Shown here in pieces: positions 36,113 to 47,390 of a stretch of DNA of 64,000 nt (position 1 is its first letter; each line of letters begins with the position of its first letter). This stretch comes from Charina bottae (lineage: Eukaryota; Chordata; Lepidosauria; Squamata; Charinaidae), in contig JALMGJ010000005.1 of NCBI GenBank assembly GCA_023362775.1, positions 67,409,963 through 67,473,962 on the forward strand. The letters run 5' to 3'. The notes under the pieces are model-generated. The model was not told the DNA's origin and did not search any database. It was given only the letters and a program-made list of their open reading frames with translations. Both the position numbers and the translations under genes were made by a program.

Positions 36113-36396
36113 AGCCAGACTGCTCACTTGAGGGAATAATATTAAAGGCAAAACTGAAGTACTTTGGCCACATAATGAGAAGACAGGATACCCTGGAGAA
36201 GATGCTGATACTAGGGAAAGTGGAAGGCAAAAGGAAGAGGGGCCGACCAAGGGCAAGATGGATGGATGATATTCTGGAGGTGATGGGAATGACCGTGGGG
36301 GAGCTGGGGATGGCGACAGCCGACAGGAAGCTCTGGCGTGGGCTGGTCCATGAAGTCACGAAGAGTCGGAAGCGAATGAATGAATAAACAACAAAA
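36113..36396 (+). mobile_element. BovB-like RTE (lineage B), 284-bp fragment
   Basis: Flanked by an 11-bp TSD ACAGATTTTAA (36102-36112 and 36397-36407). It encodes the last ~85 residues of lineage B (KYFGHIMRRQDTLEKM, KRKRGRPRARWMDDILEV, KSRKRMNE) in an intact frame and ends AATAAACAACAAAA. Confidence 0.92.
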
Positions 36397-36407
36397 ACAG
36401 ATTTTAA

Positions 36408-37680
36408 TAGGTCTGACTTGTGACCATTTTTTTCTAGATAGTTTGATTTCATCATAGATCAATATTGTGCATAATTCATTGGGATAACTGTTTCCAGTTG
36501 TGTCCTGGTGTATGTTGAACTGTTTCCTTCCATAACCAGTAATGATAACCTCGCAAAGAGGGTTTCTAGATGAAAGGCATGATAAAAATAATATGTCTCA
36601 TAACTTTACCAACCATCCTGAAGATACAGAATATAACGTTAGTGACATACATCCAATCTTCCAGCCCTCTATTACATTTTTCAAAAGTGGGTGGGGCGGG
36701 GGAGGATCAAAACCTTACCCAATTTTTTTCCAGCACAAATTTTATGAGAATGGAAACAACATGATGGGGGCCTAAGCATTTCCTACTAGCATCTAATAAA
36801 ATTCAGTTGTGACTGTGCTGTCATATTTCAAATGCTGCTTACAGATTTTAAGAGCCTTTAGGGTCCAATACAACTCCTGAAGCCCAAAGTACTCTAATGT
36901 GTCAAAAGTACTAGAGAAGAAATGTCTTCCAAGCGTTTCAGACAATTCCTAGTACATGGAATGTGTAAAGGGGCATAATTCCCAGATCATATTTCAATCT
37001 TTCCATGAATTCACATGGGCATTTTTTTTGCTGGTTTTGTTTTTATTTTTGCTTTTTTGCAGCCAAGAAGAGAACTAGCACTTTGGCAGAAAATACTTGA
37101 ATGACTGCCACTTCATATGGCTGACTTAATCAAGTCAAAGTCAAAATAAAGTAGCTATGTATTCAGTGGAAATTTGCACTTGACCGAAAGTGCTTCTCTT
37201 CACACTCATTTTTTTCAAGAATCCCTGTGAAAACACAGCCCTTCCTTCCTTTCCATTAGAATGTAACTCTGAATGAACAACACAGAAATATCTAAACCAA
37301 CATTACTATTATAACATTACCAGGGCTGACTTCCTCCCATGATTCAGCTTACTGCTAAACAGGTACGTGGAGGAATCATCTGATGAATACATAATCAGGT
37401 ACTGATTAATGCATTTGAACTTTCTGAAAGTTACTCAGTGAATGGAGAAATGCAATCAATGCATGAAGTCTTTTTTTGGCCTCTGATTAAACGTTCCTTG
37501 CTCTTTTGGAAAGGTATTCTTAAGGACTCAGATTTGGTTTCCTTTTATTATTCTTTCCAACACAACAGAATGTTGGAACAAAATGACAGAAAGGGTCTCA
37601 GAACTTTTGCTGTCTGTATGTCAATCTGTTTCTCTATCAGGATAACTTTCTGAAAACTGAACAGAACAGGACCCCATTTT
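36408..37680. other. Unique sequence
   Basis: No recognisable gene or repeat. Confidence 0.4.
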
Positions 37681-37683
37681 CAA

Positions 37684-37804
37684 GACAACCAGTATGGTGT
37701 AGTGATTAAGATGCCGGACTAGGAGACCCAGCTTCTATTCCACCCTCTACCATGAGAGCTCATTGGGTAAATCAATGGGCCAGTCACTCTCTGTCAGCCC
37801 ACTG
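37684..37804 (+). repeat. tRNA-derived SINE head (Sauria-like)
   Basis: CAGTATGGTGTAGTGATTAA, then GCCGGACTAGGAGACCC, a decayed B box, and GGGCCAGTCACTCTCTGTCA match the tRNA-related head common in squamate SINEs. The tail is missing; an L2-type end follows directly. Confidence 0.65.
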
Positions 37805-38215
37805 ACGTGAGGAAAATAAGAAGACCGTTGGTAAGGGAGTTTCACCTGACGGGGTCTAGAAAGCGGGCCTTCTCGATAGTAGCGCCCACCCTTTGGAATA
37901 TGCTGCCCCCAGAGGTGAGGCAGGCCCCATCGCTCCCGGCCTTCAGAAAGAACTTAAAGACCTGGTTCTGCCGCCTTGCGTGGGAGGGGGGGGGGAACAG
38001 CTCCTCTTGGGGATGGCTGGTGCCATAGAGCCCTTTTAAACATCGACCCATCAAATCTTGGATTTTGTATTTAAATTTATTGTATTGGAGAGTATTTATA
38101 TACGTTGTCTTAATTGTTGAATTTTAACTGTCGATTTTTTGTAAACCGCCCAGAGTTCCCTCGCGGGGAGATGGAGCGGTAAATACAAGTCGAATTATAA
38201 ATAAAATAAATAAAA
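37805..38215 (+). pseudogene. L2-type LINE 3' end
   Basis: The end of ORF2 is readable (FHLTGSRKRAFSIVAPTLWN, MLPPEVRQAPSLPAFRKNLK, TWFCRLAW), followed by a 3' UTR with TGTAAACCGCCCAGAG and an ATAAATAAAATAAATAAA tail. It is 5'-truncated. The readable C-terminus suggests moderate age. Confidence 0.8.
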
Positions 38216-39115
38216 GAGTGCTACGTATGCCTATGTAGAAGAGTATGGAGATGGCCCTGAAGAAAGAATTTAACAGCCATTACATAAACACCAGTTTAGC
38301 TCTGGAAGGGAGGAGTGAGTAAGAAAGAAACTCAAAATTGCCCTGCCTTGATCCTTTTGGTATAAGAGGGAAGAGAGAGAATCTCTGCCAGGTTTTTCAA
38401 GCTTCTGTTATAATACCCTTTAACAATAAAGTACGTAGATTTCCACTAGTTCTTGTCATATCTGTTTCCTGACCTGGCTGACCTCAAAGAGCTGATATCT
38501 ACCTTGAGCTCTTAAAAGGTTGATATAAATCAGATAAATACTAATACAGTTAGTAGAGTGGGATATACCAGCATGCTGGCTGAGGAATTCTAGGAGTTGA
38601 AGTCCACACATCTTAAAGTTGCTGAGGTTGAGAAACCTTGATAAATGCTGCTAGGAGCTCCATTCTATGCCCACTTCCCTCTGGGTCATGTGACCCCAAG
38701 TGACACATATAAAGCATGCCCTGTGCTTCCCACAGAGGCAAGGAACAAGGAAGGAAAATAGAAACACACAGAGAGACTCAACATAAAGCTTCATTACACA
38801 GAAGAAACATCGCTGCTGGTAATGGTGTCAGAAAGAATTCAAGAATCCATGCTCTGCAAGTTTTCCTTAACTTTTTTTCAAAGAAACCAATTAATTCTGA
38901 AATTCTGCCTGTTTGCTTGTGCTTTAATGAACATCCTCAGTTCCAAATTGGAGTTTTAAGTATTTTGCTAAGCCTAAGAGTAGTCTTCATCATGTGCTAG
39001 ACTGCTAGATATGCAAATCATGTGCTACACTACTAAAGATTTTTAAAAGGTTTGGAAATGCACCCTCTCATTCTCCACCTGTATGAGCTTCAAGAATGGA
39101 TTTCTACATATCAAA
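38216..39115. other. Unique sequence with half a palindromic MITE
   Basis: About 38570-38640 (GGAATTCTAGGAGTTGAAGT, CCACACATCTTAAAGTTGC, GAGAAACCTTG) is one arm of the palindromic MITE seen complete at 52018-52146. The rest is unrecognised. Confidence 0.5.
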
Positions 39116-39476
39116 GCCAAGTCAAGTCAAGTATGTATTTATTCGGTCAATGACCAGCAAATTAAAAAAAACAATAACAGAGTAAAACAAATTAATACAG
39201 CAGTAGAGGAAAAGACAAATCACATAATACTATTCAATAGACTCCTCTAATACTGTAATAATACATTGATTACCCAAGTAATGATAAATTTAAAAATTAA
39301 AAACTAAAAACTATTATATAGAGTGAATATCCCCTGGCAGCTTTTTAATTAAGAAATATCAATCCAAAAATGATATTATAGGTAAAAGTGGGAATTTCTT
39401 CAACCAATTACTTCTTTACCTGTTTTTGCCTTGATTTCATTGCAGCAACACAAATGTGGCTACTGCAGAGGTAATA

Positions 39477-41479
39477 CGTTGTTGTTGTTGTTCAGTCGTT
39501 TAGTCGTGTCCGACTCTTCGTGACCTCATGGACCATAGCACGCCAGGCCTTCCTGTCCTCCACTGTCTCTCGGAGTTTACTCAAATTCATGTTCATTACA
39601 TCGGTGATGCTATCTAACCATCTCATCCTCTGCCGTCCCCTTCTCCTTTTGCCTTCAGTCTTTCCCAGCATCAGGGTCTTTTCCAGTGAGTCCTCTCTTC
39701 GCATTAGGTGGCCAAAGTATTTGAGCTTCAGCTTCAGCATCTGTCCTTCCAATGAGCAGTCAGGGTTGATTTCTTTTAGGATTGACTGATTTGACCTCCT
39801 TGCAGTCCAAGGGACTCTCAAGAGTCTTCTCCAGCACCACAGCTCAAAAGCATCAATTCTTCGGCGCTCAGCCTTCCTTATGGTCCAACTCTCACAGCCA
39901 TACATTACTACTGGAAAAACCATAGCTTTAACTATACGGACCTTTGTCGGCAAGGTGATGTCTCTGTTTTTAATATGCTGTCTAGGTTTGCCATAGCTTT
40001 CCTCCCAAGGAGCAAGCGTCTTTTAATTTCATGGCTGCAGTCACCGTCTGCGGTGATCTTGGAGCCCAAGAAAATAAAATCTGTCACTGCTTCCATTTCT
40101 TCCCCTTCTATTTGCCAGGAAGTGATCGGACCAGATGCCATGATCTGGGTTTTTTTAATGTTGAGTTTCAAGCCAGCTTTTGCACTCTCCTCTTTCACCC
40201 TCATCAAGAGGCTCTTTAGTTCCTCTCCACTTTCTGCCATTAGGGTGGTATCGTCCGCATATCTGAGGTTGTTGATATTTCTCCCGGCAATCTTAACTCC
40301 GGCTTGTGATTCATCCAGCCCGGCATTTCTCATGATGTACTCTGCATATAAGTTAAATAAGCAGGGTGATAATATACAGCCTTGTCGTACTCCTTTCCCA
40401 ATTTTGAACCAGTCGGTTGTTCCATGTCCGGTTCTAACTGTTGCTTCTTGACCCGCATACAGGTTTCTCAGGAGACAGGTAAGGTGGTCTGGTACTCCCA
40501 TCTCTTTAAGAATTTGCCACAGTTTGTTGTGATCCACACAATCAAAGGCTTTAGCATAGTCAATGAAGCAGAAGTAGATGTTTTTCTGGAACTCTCTTGC
40601 TTTTTCCATGATCCAGCGAATGTTGGCAATCTGATCCCTAGTTCCTCTGCCTCTTCGAAACCCAGCTTGCACTTATGGTAGTTCTCGGTTCACATGCTGC
40701 TGAAGCCTAGCTTGTAGAATTTTGAGCATAACCTTGCTAGCATGTGAAATGAGCGCAATTGTACGGTAGTTTGAACATTCTTTGGCATTGCCTTTCTTTG
40801 GAATTGGAACGTAAACTGACCTTTTCCAATCCTGTGTCCACTGTTGAGTTTTCCAAATTTGTTGGCATATTGAGTGCAGCACTTTAACAGCATCATCTTT
40901 TAGGATTTTAAATAGCTCAGCTGGGATACTGTCTTCTCCGCTAGCTTTGTTGTTAGTAATGCTTCCTAAGGCCTACTTGACTTCACTCTCTAGGATGTCC
41001 GGCTCAAGGTCAGTGACCACACCATCGTATTTATCAGGGATATTAAGATCTTTCTTGTATAGTTCTTCTGTGTATTCTTGCCACCTCTTCTTAATCTCTT
41101 CTGCTTCTGTTAGGTCCCTGCCTTTTTTGTCCTTTATCATGCCCATCTTTGCACAAAACGTTCCCTTGATATCTCCGATTTTCTTGAAGAGATCTCTAGT
41201 CTTCCCCATTCTATTGTTTTCCTCGATTTCTTTGCATTGTTCATTTAAGAAGGCCTTCTTATCTCTCCTTGCTATTCTCTGGAATTCTGCATTCAGTTGT
41301 TTATATCTTTCCCTTTCTCCCTTCCCTTTTGCTTCCCTTCTTTCCTCAGCTATTTTTAAAGCCTCATCAGTCAGCCACTTTGCTTTCTTGCATTTCTTTT
41401 TCTTTGGGATGGTTTTAGTTGCTGCCTCCTGTACAATGTTACGAACCTCCATCCATAGTTCTTCAGGCACTCTGTCTAC
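39477..41479 (-). mobile_element. BovB (RTE) LINE, 2.0-kb copy
   Basis: This is the longest BovB copy here, with an 8-bp TSD AGGTAATA (39469-39476 and 41480-41487). From 41470 leftward: a linker domain rich in Lys/Glu (KWLTDEALKIAEERREAKGK), the region before RT (YTEELYKKDLNIPDKYDG), RT with NYRTIALISHASK, FRRGRGTRDQI, DYAKAFDCVDHN, KGVRQGCILSPCLFNLYAEY and catalytic YADDTTLM, then the thumb and C-terminus to KSRTRLND and a GTTGTTGTTGTTCAGTCG terminus. Frames break near 39940, 40675 and 40885-40970, so no intact protein. Sequence is very close to ruminant BovB as remembered. Confidence 0.93.
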
Positions 41480-42526
41480 AGGTAATAGCAGGTTTTAAAT
41501 CCTGGAGAAGAGAATTCAGATAAAATGTATCTGATCTCCCTGGGAATTTATCTATTAGGGGTGCAATATAAATAGCCCTTCTATCCCTATAGAATTTACA
41601 AAGTAGTAATATATGTAAGGTGGATTCAACTTCTTTATCACCACACAGACAGATTCACTCTGCTATAGGGATTTTATTATACCTGCCTTGAAGTAGTGCT
41701 GATGGAAGAATGTTGTATCTGGCTTTAAAAAATGCTATTCTCAACTTAGAGAAAGTTAGATTTTGCAAATAGCCTGCTGGTTCCCATGGACCCCTGTTTA
41801 TCCACATTCTATCACGTTGGGACAGCCTGCTAACTTCAGTCTGGAATTCTACATCCCTTATTCTTTGGATAATTAATTGCTTGGCTTGATCATAGTCCAT
41901 AGATATTAAAAATGGTTTGGAGAACCCATATGAAGCCAACTTATGCTCCACCACCTATTTCCAGGGAGAAGCAAAATTATCTGTTAAAACTAAGTGAGTC
42001 AGTCCGACTGGAAAGAATTGTATTTTAAGCAAGTATATTATCATCATCTTCCATGCCCTAACCTGAATTGTCGGCATTCCTGTCTCGAGCCTTAACTGGA
42101 CATTTGGAGTTCCATTGGGAGCAGCTAAAATTGTTCGCAAAAATTTTGTTTGCACAGTTTCCTGTGACTCCTTCTTCAGATAAATTCCTGTTTGTGCCCC
42201 ATAAAGAATTTGAGCCAGTGTTTTGGCCTCAAACAGTTTTAAAGCTGCAGGGACTAATTGTCCTCCACCAGTATAAAAATAAACATTTAATAGCATTCAT
42301 TGACCTGAGGGCTAACTGCACCACATGATTCTGATGAGTATTCCAAATACCTTTTGAGTGGAAAATCACCACCAAATATTTAAATGTGTTGACGTGCTCT
42401 AGTTTATGCCCTTCTACTCTCCAGGAATGTTGAATAGCTCTCTTGGCGAAAACCAGGATTTTCGATTTACCAAAATTGAGAACTGACAATACCAGGTTTT
42501 GTGATGCAATGAAGCTTGCCTTAAAG

Positions 42527-42797
42527 CAGGGCTTTCCAAAGTTTTTCCCGCAGCGACACACCAACCGGCGTTGGTGTGTCGCCGCGGGAAAACCCGGAAG
42601 TGCCGTCCTTGCGGCAGCGCACAAAAACCCGGAAGCGCTGCTGCCGCTTTCGGGTTTTGCACGCTGCAGTTGGTGTGTTGCCGCGGGAAAACCCGGAAGC
42701 GCTGATGATGATCAGCGCTTCCGGGTTGTGTGGCGACACACCAGACTGTGTGTGGCAACACACTTTTGTGTCGCGACACACAGTTTGGAAAGCTCTG
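42527..42797. mobile_element. hAT MITE (family 2), 271 bp
   Basis: Ends CAGGGCTTTCCAAA...TTTGGAAAGCTCTG have an exact 8-bp TSD CCTTAAAG (42519-42526 and 42798-42805). It is like 25575-25786 but 59 bp longer, with extra internal GGAAGCGCTG units. It is inserted in the LINE at 39118-44750. Confidence 0.93.
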
Positions 42798-44750
42798 CCT
42801 TAAAGGATCTTCATTTAGTGACGCTGGGCGCAGGATTGGTGGTTCATGCTGCACACTGCTCTGCTCAATTGGTTCAGCAGGGGGTCCCTTTCCTGTTCCC
42901 TGATTAGTGATTATAGACCAGTGGAATGTCTCGGTGTGGAAGAAAACTCCTCCTCAGCTATATGGATGGTGAGGGTCTGTCCCCCTTGCTCCCTTGCTGG
43001 CCAGTGAGGGTCTGAAGAGCTATATTTTGGAGGACAATATCCTGCTATTCCATTCTCTGCTGAGAGGAAATCATTTGTGCCAGAGATTGAAGACACAAAG
43101 TCCATAAGTGGCTCGGCTGTGACAATTGTACTCAAAAAAGTTGTCTTTAGTTTTTCTAGCTTATGTAGTATATCATCCTGTTCATTCCTTGGCAGAGAGC
43201 CGAAACCACTCATGAGGAATGGTCTGGTCTGATCTGAGGAATCTTCATCAAGTTGGGCTGACTGACTCCCACAGCCTCACTTTCTCAAGGCCAAGGGCAG
43301 GTAGACGGCAGCCTTGGATGCCTCTGGAACTAGCTTAAGGTAGTTATTTAACAGAGGTGACATGGAAACGAATAAGGGTTTAATCTATTCCTCCTGAAAA
43401 GCTCTGGTGGGAAAAATTTGGAACGAAGCTAAATATGCCCTCATCCTAAATAGCATCAATGGAATAATGGATTGTTTAAAAGACAAAAGAATCCGCTTGC
43501 GATGAGGGGCACGTGGAAGCAATTAAACAGCACATAAATCAATTTAGCCGTATTGGCAATGAAGAAATTGTCCTAAGGAAACTGTGATTGCCCTCCTAGA
43601 ATTCCAACGTCTGGTGCTGCATCTATTCAGAAAAATGCTGAAAGCAATCGGGTGTGTTTGTAATATGCAATTTGGTTTCATAAGGAATACTTCTTTTACA
43701 TCCAATGGAGCTTTGATGTGTGAGTGGATCCCGCTGGCATTACAGAGTTGTTAGTGCACACATTTGGTTGCTGTGGCACTTCGTCAAGTTGTTTTATCTT
43801 TGATTGCACGCTCTTTGACAGCACTCGTGCCCGGGATATGGGGCTTAATCGGAGCTGTTGCATAATCTTTAGTAGGAGTAAAAACTCCGGTTTCGTGCTT
43901 TCAAACATAAGCCTCTATATCTCTTTTCAACACTTCCAAATCGTATTTTATGGCTGACAGCTGCTCGAATATTGAAATAACAGTCTGGGCTGTGAGCAGA
44001 CGTTGTTCTGCCGTAAACTCCGTTGAATTTTCCCAAGGAAGCTTTGCCCTGAACTGATTTCGCTTTTTATCTTTAAAGTTATTTTCGGTTTCCCTGAGGC
44101 TGGTAGTTGGACTGTTTATTCGCAGAGGTGACACACAATGAGACCCCGTGAATGAATCCTGACTCCCTTCTAACTCTTCCCTGACAGATAAAGAGAGCTC
44201 TAACAGCTGTTGTTTCTCCAATTCTGTTTGCAAATCCTATTCCAATACTTCAAATTTGTTGGAAGTAGAAAGGAAGTTTGTTTTACTCACAAATCCTTTC
44301 CATGCAGAGTGTTCGTCAATCTTTGGTTGTTTAGCTGACTTCCACCACGGGAGAGATCCTGGGCTGTTACTGTGCTGTTTCTTTCTCTTTCCCATATCAT
44401 TCAAAACAGAAAATCCTTGCTCTATGCCTTTGCCTTCACTTTCACCTCACCCAGAATAGCGTAACTTAAATTAAAAAAGAGTCCAAAAATCATTAAAAAT
44501 CTAATATAATTGAACTAGGGAGAGCTGCGAAAATGTGTGTTACTGGGCTGGTGTCTCGGGCTCCTCTCTCCTATCGAAGCCAAGAGTTATATTAATGACA
44601 CAGGTGGTGGTAGAGATTATATTTGAAATTGCTAACAAATGCAGCTGTTCTCCCAACTGGAGTAGAGATGCAGATGCCTGTTATTTCGTCTATTCATTAA
44701 GCTGCCTCTTTCCCAAAATTATTCTCCAGGCTTTGGAGACCCAGTAGCAG

Positions 44751-45265
44751 AGGATATGGAGCAGAGATCTCTTATATGAGGAGGAAAGGGTTATGGTAAA
44801 AATACAGTATCCCAAATTGCATAAGAAGTTGCATTTTCTGCTCTGGCAAAGCCTCTCATTTCACTACCCCGTCTGAAAATGTATGTATTTTACTTTATGT
44901 TTATTCTTGGTCTTTGCAGAAGAAATGGTTTCTCATCAGCCTCCCATTTTATAGGCTCAAATTCATTTCACTGCACCTTGTAACTTCAAAACTTTAACAC
45001 ACAAGTTCTGCTTTTATTCACAGAGATTATTAACATTGGTCAATAATTTGGGGCAGTGGTTATTTGATCTTTCAGGTTCCCCAGATTACCAAATCCTTGG
45101 GCCCAAGTAAGGTAAAGAGGCAGTGCTTATTTCTCCCACTGGGGTCAAAATCAAAGACCCTTCCTTCCTCTGACCTCTTCGTAATACATGAAGAACTCAA
45201 GAGAAGGGGAGCTGTCTTTCACTTTAGAGGCGATATCCAGGAACAGGCATACCCTGAAAGAATAT
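44751..45265. other. Unique sequence
   Basis: No recognisable gene or repeat. Confidence 0.4.
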
Positions 45266-45268
45266 ATC

Positions 45269-45545
45269 GGGGGACTTCCGGGGGAGGTATGGTGAAATGA
45301 AGACGTCTCCATGAAAGCAGAGTCGACGACTGTGGCAAAGACCAAGAAACCGATCAGTAGACTGACTCCTTGGAACCTCTTTTCTTTTTCTTTATTATAT
45401 TGTTTCTTTTCTTTTCTTTTCCTTCTTTCTTTTTCCTTTTTCCTGCACTTTTAGTTCTTTTTTTCCATTCTCTTATTTTTCTCTAAGTTTAGTTTGTATT
45501 AGTTTTTATTATTGTAATTAAAATTACTAATAAAATTATATTTAA
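45269..45545 (+). mobile_element. Mini-L1: 5' end joined to 3' tail
   Basis: It starts GGGGGACTTCCGGGGGAGG, like the 5' starts of the L1 derivatives at 48704 and 52151 (GGACTTCCGG/AG). After about 100 bp it passes into a T/C-rich L1-like 3' UTR ending ACTAATAAAATTATATTTAA. No coding part survives. A certain TSD was not found. Confidence 0.55.
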
Positions 45546-45597
45546 AAAGGTATATATTTGGCAGTATAAAAGGAAAAGAAAGAAAAATGAAGTAAAA

Positions 45598-45663
45598 CAA
45601 ACATACATACATACATACATACATACATACATACATACAGTAGATGCCGGGGGGGGAAGGCAG

Positions 45664-45707
<44 letters not shown>

Positions 45708-45735
45708 GTAGTAGTAGTAGTAGTAGTAGTAGTTA
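45598..45735 (+). repeat. Compound microsatellite (CATA)n, (AAT)n, (AGT)n
   Basis: About ten ACAT units (45598-45640), a short G-rich spacer, about thirteen AAT units (45666-45706) and about nine AGT units (45706-45734) lie next to each other. Confidence 0.95.
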
Positions 45736-46040
45736 AATTGTTGGACTAGGAGCAGAGACACCCAGAGCAAAGTCCCCTTCAACCAAGGAGCTCAAAGCCT
45801 GACTTCGGCCGGCTGCCATCTCAGGCCAATCAACTTCACAGGCGTGTTGCTGTGGGAAAAGCATGAAAGAAGGCCCTCATGTGTGCCAACCTGAGTTTCT
45901 AATGAAAAGAGTGGAATTAATATAATAATTGAATGGTTTTTTTTCTCATCATCACAGGTGAGAGAGCAAAGAAGTCAGAAGGAGGAGCAGCAGCAAAAAC
46001 AGCTTGTGGGTGGTAACACACACAGAAAGGATATTTGTAA

Positions 46041-46110
46041 TTGACTGATTGATTACGTGCCATCGAGTTATTGTTGACGCTTAGCAACCACAAAGATAGA
46101 TTTTCTCCAT
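46041..46110 (+). repeat. SINE/LINE-tail fragment
   Basis: GATTACGTGCCATCGAGTTA, then GACGCTTAGCAACCAC and GATAGATTTTCTCCATG form a terminal motif found in many sauropsid repeats. A poorer match lies near 15290-15320. Confidence 0.55.
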
Positions 46111-46320
46111 GAAAATGAATGCAATACTATTTGTAATACACAGTATTAATTACCAGCAAATAAATAAATAAGAACATTTAAGAACAACTGGATTATAAAC
46201 AGGCCTTTTTTGTTGGTTTCTTGCAGTCATCGATAGCATGTCCTTGGCCATAAAACACAGCTTTCCTTTCAAAATGCTTAGTAAATGTTTTTGAGAACTA
46301 GAATCAGATATATAGATATA

Positions 46321-46520
46321 CAGTGCATTCGGAAAGTATTCAGTCCCCCTTCACTTTTTTTAATTTTGTTATGTTGCTGCCTGATACTACAATCATTCAA
46401 ATTCATGTTTTGTCACATTAATCTACACTCAGTACCCCAGAATGACGATTGTAGTATCAGGCTGCAACATAACAAAATTGAAAAAAGTGAAGGGGGTCTG
46501 AATACTTTCCGAATGCACTG
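46321..46520. mobile_element. Tc1/mariner MITE, 200 bp
   Basis: Long inverted ends CAGTGCATTCGGAAAGTATT...AATACTTTCCGAATGCACTG are flanked by TA on both sides (46319-46320, 46521-46522). The arms continue inward (CCCCTTCACTTTTTT, TTGTTATGTTGC) for about 75 bp each, so the element is nearly palindromic with a short centre. The ends match a widespread vertebrate Tc1 terminal repeat. Confidence 0.92.
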
Positions 46521-46608
46521 TATATCTATATATATGCACTGTAGATATAGATATATAAAAATCAGGATCTTTGTGGAGTGCCTGATATAATACAAGCTAA
46601 AAATGAAT

Positions 46609-47380
46609 CTGCAGATACGGAGATGATACCACTTTGATGGCTGAAAGCAAAGAGGAGCTGAGGAGCCTTATGACGAAGGTGAAAGAAGAAAGTGCAAAAG
46701 CTGGGTAGCAGTTAAACCTCAAAAACCAAGATTATGGCAACCAGCTTGATTGATAACTGGCAAATAGAGGGAGAAAAAGTGGAGGCAGTGACAGACTTTG
46801 TATTTCTAGGCACAAAGATTATTGCAGACGCTGACTGCAGCCAGGAAATCAGAAGATGTCTACTTCTTGGGAGGAGAGCAATGGCAAATCTTGATAAAAT
46901 AGTTAAGAGCAGAGACATCACACTGACAACAAAAATCCGCATAGTCAAAGCAATGGTATTCCCCGTAGTAACCTATGGCTGTGAGAGCTGGACCATAAGG
47001 AAGGCTGAGCGAAGGAAGCTAGATGCTTTTGAACTGTGGTGTTGGAGGAAAATTCTGAGAGTGCCTTGGACTGCAAGAAGATCAAACCAGTCCATACTCC
47101 AGGAAATCAAGCCAGACTGCTCATTTGAAAAGGCAAAACTGAAGTACTTTGGCCACATAATGAGAAGACAGGATACCCTGGAGAAGATGCTGATGCTAGG
47201 GAAAGTGGAAGGCAAAAGGAAGAGGGGCCGACCAAGGGCAAGATGGATGGATGATATTCTGGAGGTGACGGACTCAACCGTGGGGGAGCTGGGGATGGTG
47301 ACAGGCGACAGGAAGCTCTGGCGTGGGCTGGTCCATGAAGTCACGAAGAGCCAGAAGCGACTGAATGAATAAACAACAAA
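46609..47380 (+). mobile_element. BovB-like RTE (lineage B), 772 bp
   Basis: Flanked by a 10-bp TSD AAAAATGAAT (46599-46608 and 47381-47390). It begins at the RT catalytic region (DDTTLMAESKEELRSLMTKV) with one frameshift near 46730, then an unbroken 212-codon frame (46734-47372) through IEGEKVEAVTDFVFLG to KSQKRLNE and AATAAACAACAAAAAA. A small in-frame deletion after CSFE (near 47126) is the main difference from 23926-25077. Confidence 0.93.
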
Positions 47381-47390
47381 AAAAATGAAT

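Larger units (their letters stand above)
39118..44750 (-). mobile_element. LINE with ORF1 remnant and ORF2 C-terminus, nested host
   Basis: Once the BovB (39477-41479) and hAT MITE (42527-42797) insertions are removed, a single minus-strand LINE remains. From the right: a possible 5' UTR (44750-44260), a decayed ORF1-like region (44233-42850; charged, coiled-coil-like), then directly the post-RT part of ORF2 (SWRVEGHKLEHVNTFKYL, VPAALKLFEAKTLAQILYGA, then RDRMWINRG), a C-x-C...H...C cluster near 41640-41590, and a 3' UTR ending TTGACCGAATAAATACATAC. Endonuclease and RT palm are missing. The clade is unresolved (perhaps Vingi- or R1-like). The right end is uncertain. Confidence 0.6.

Noticed and set aside
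39975..40451. Plus-strand 158-codon frame
   Set aside because: It is the antisense shadow of the BovB RT frame on the minus strand.
45489..45782. Minus-strand frame with a long tyrosine run
   Set aside because: It is only the translation of the AAT and CATA microsatellites.
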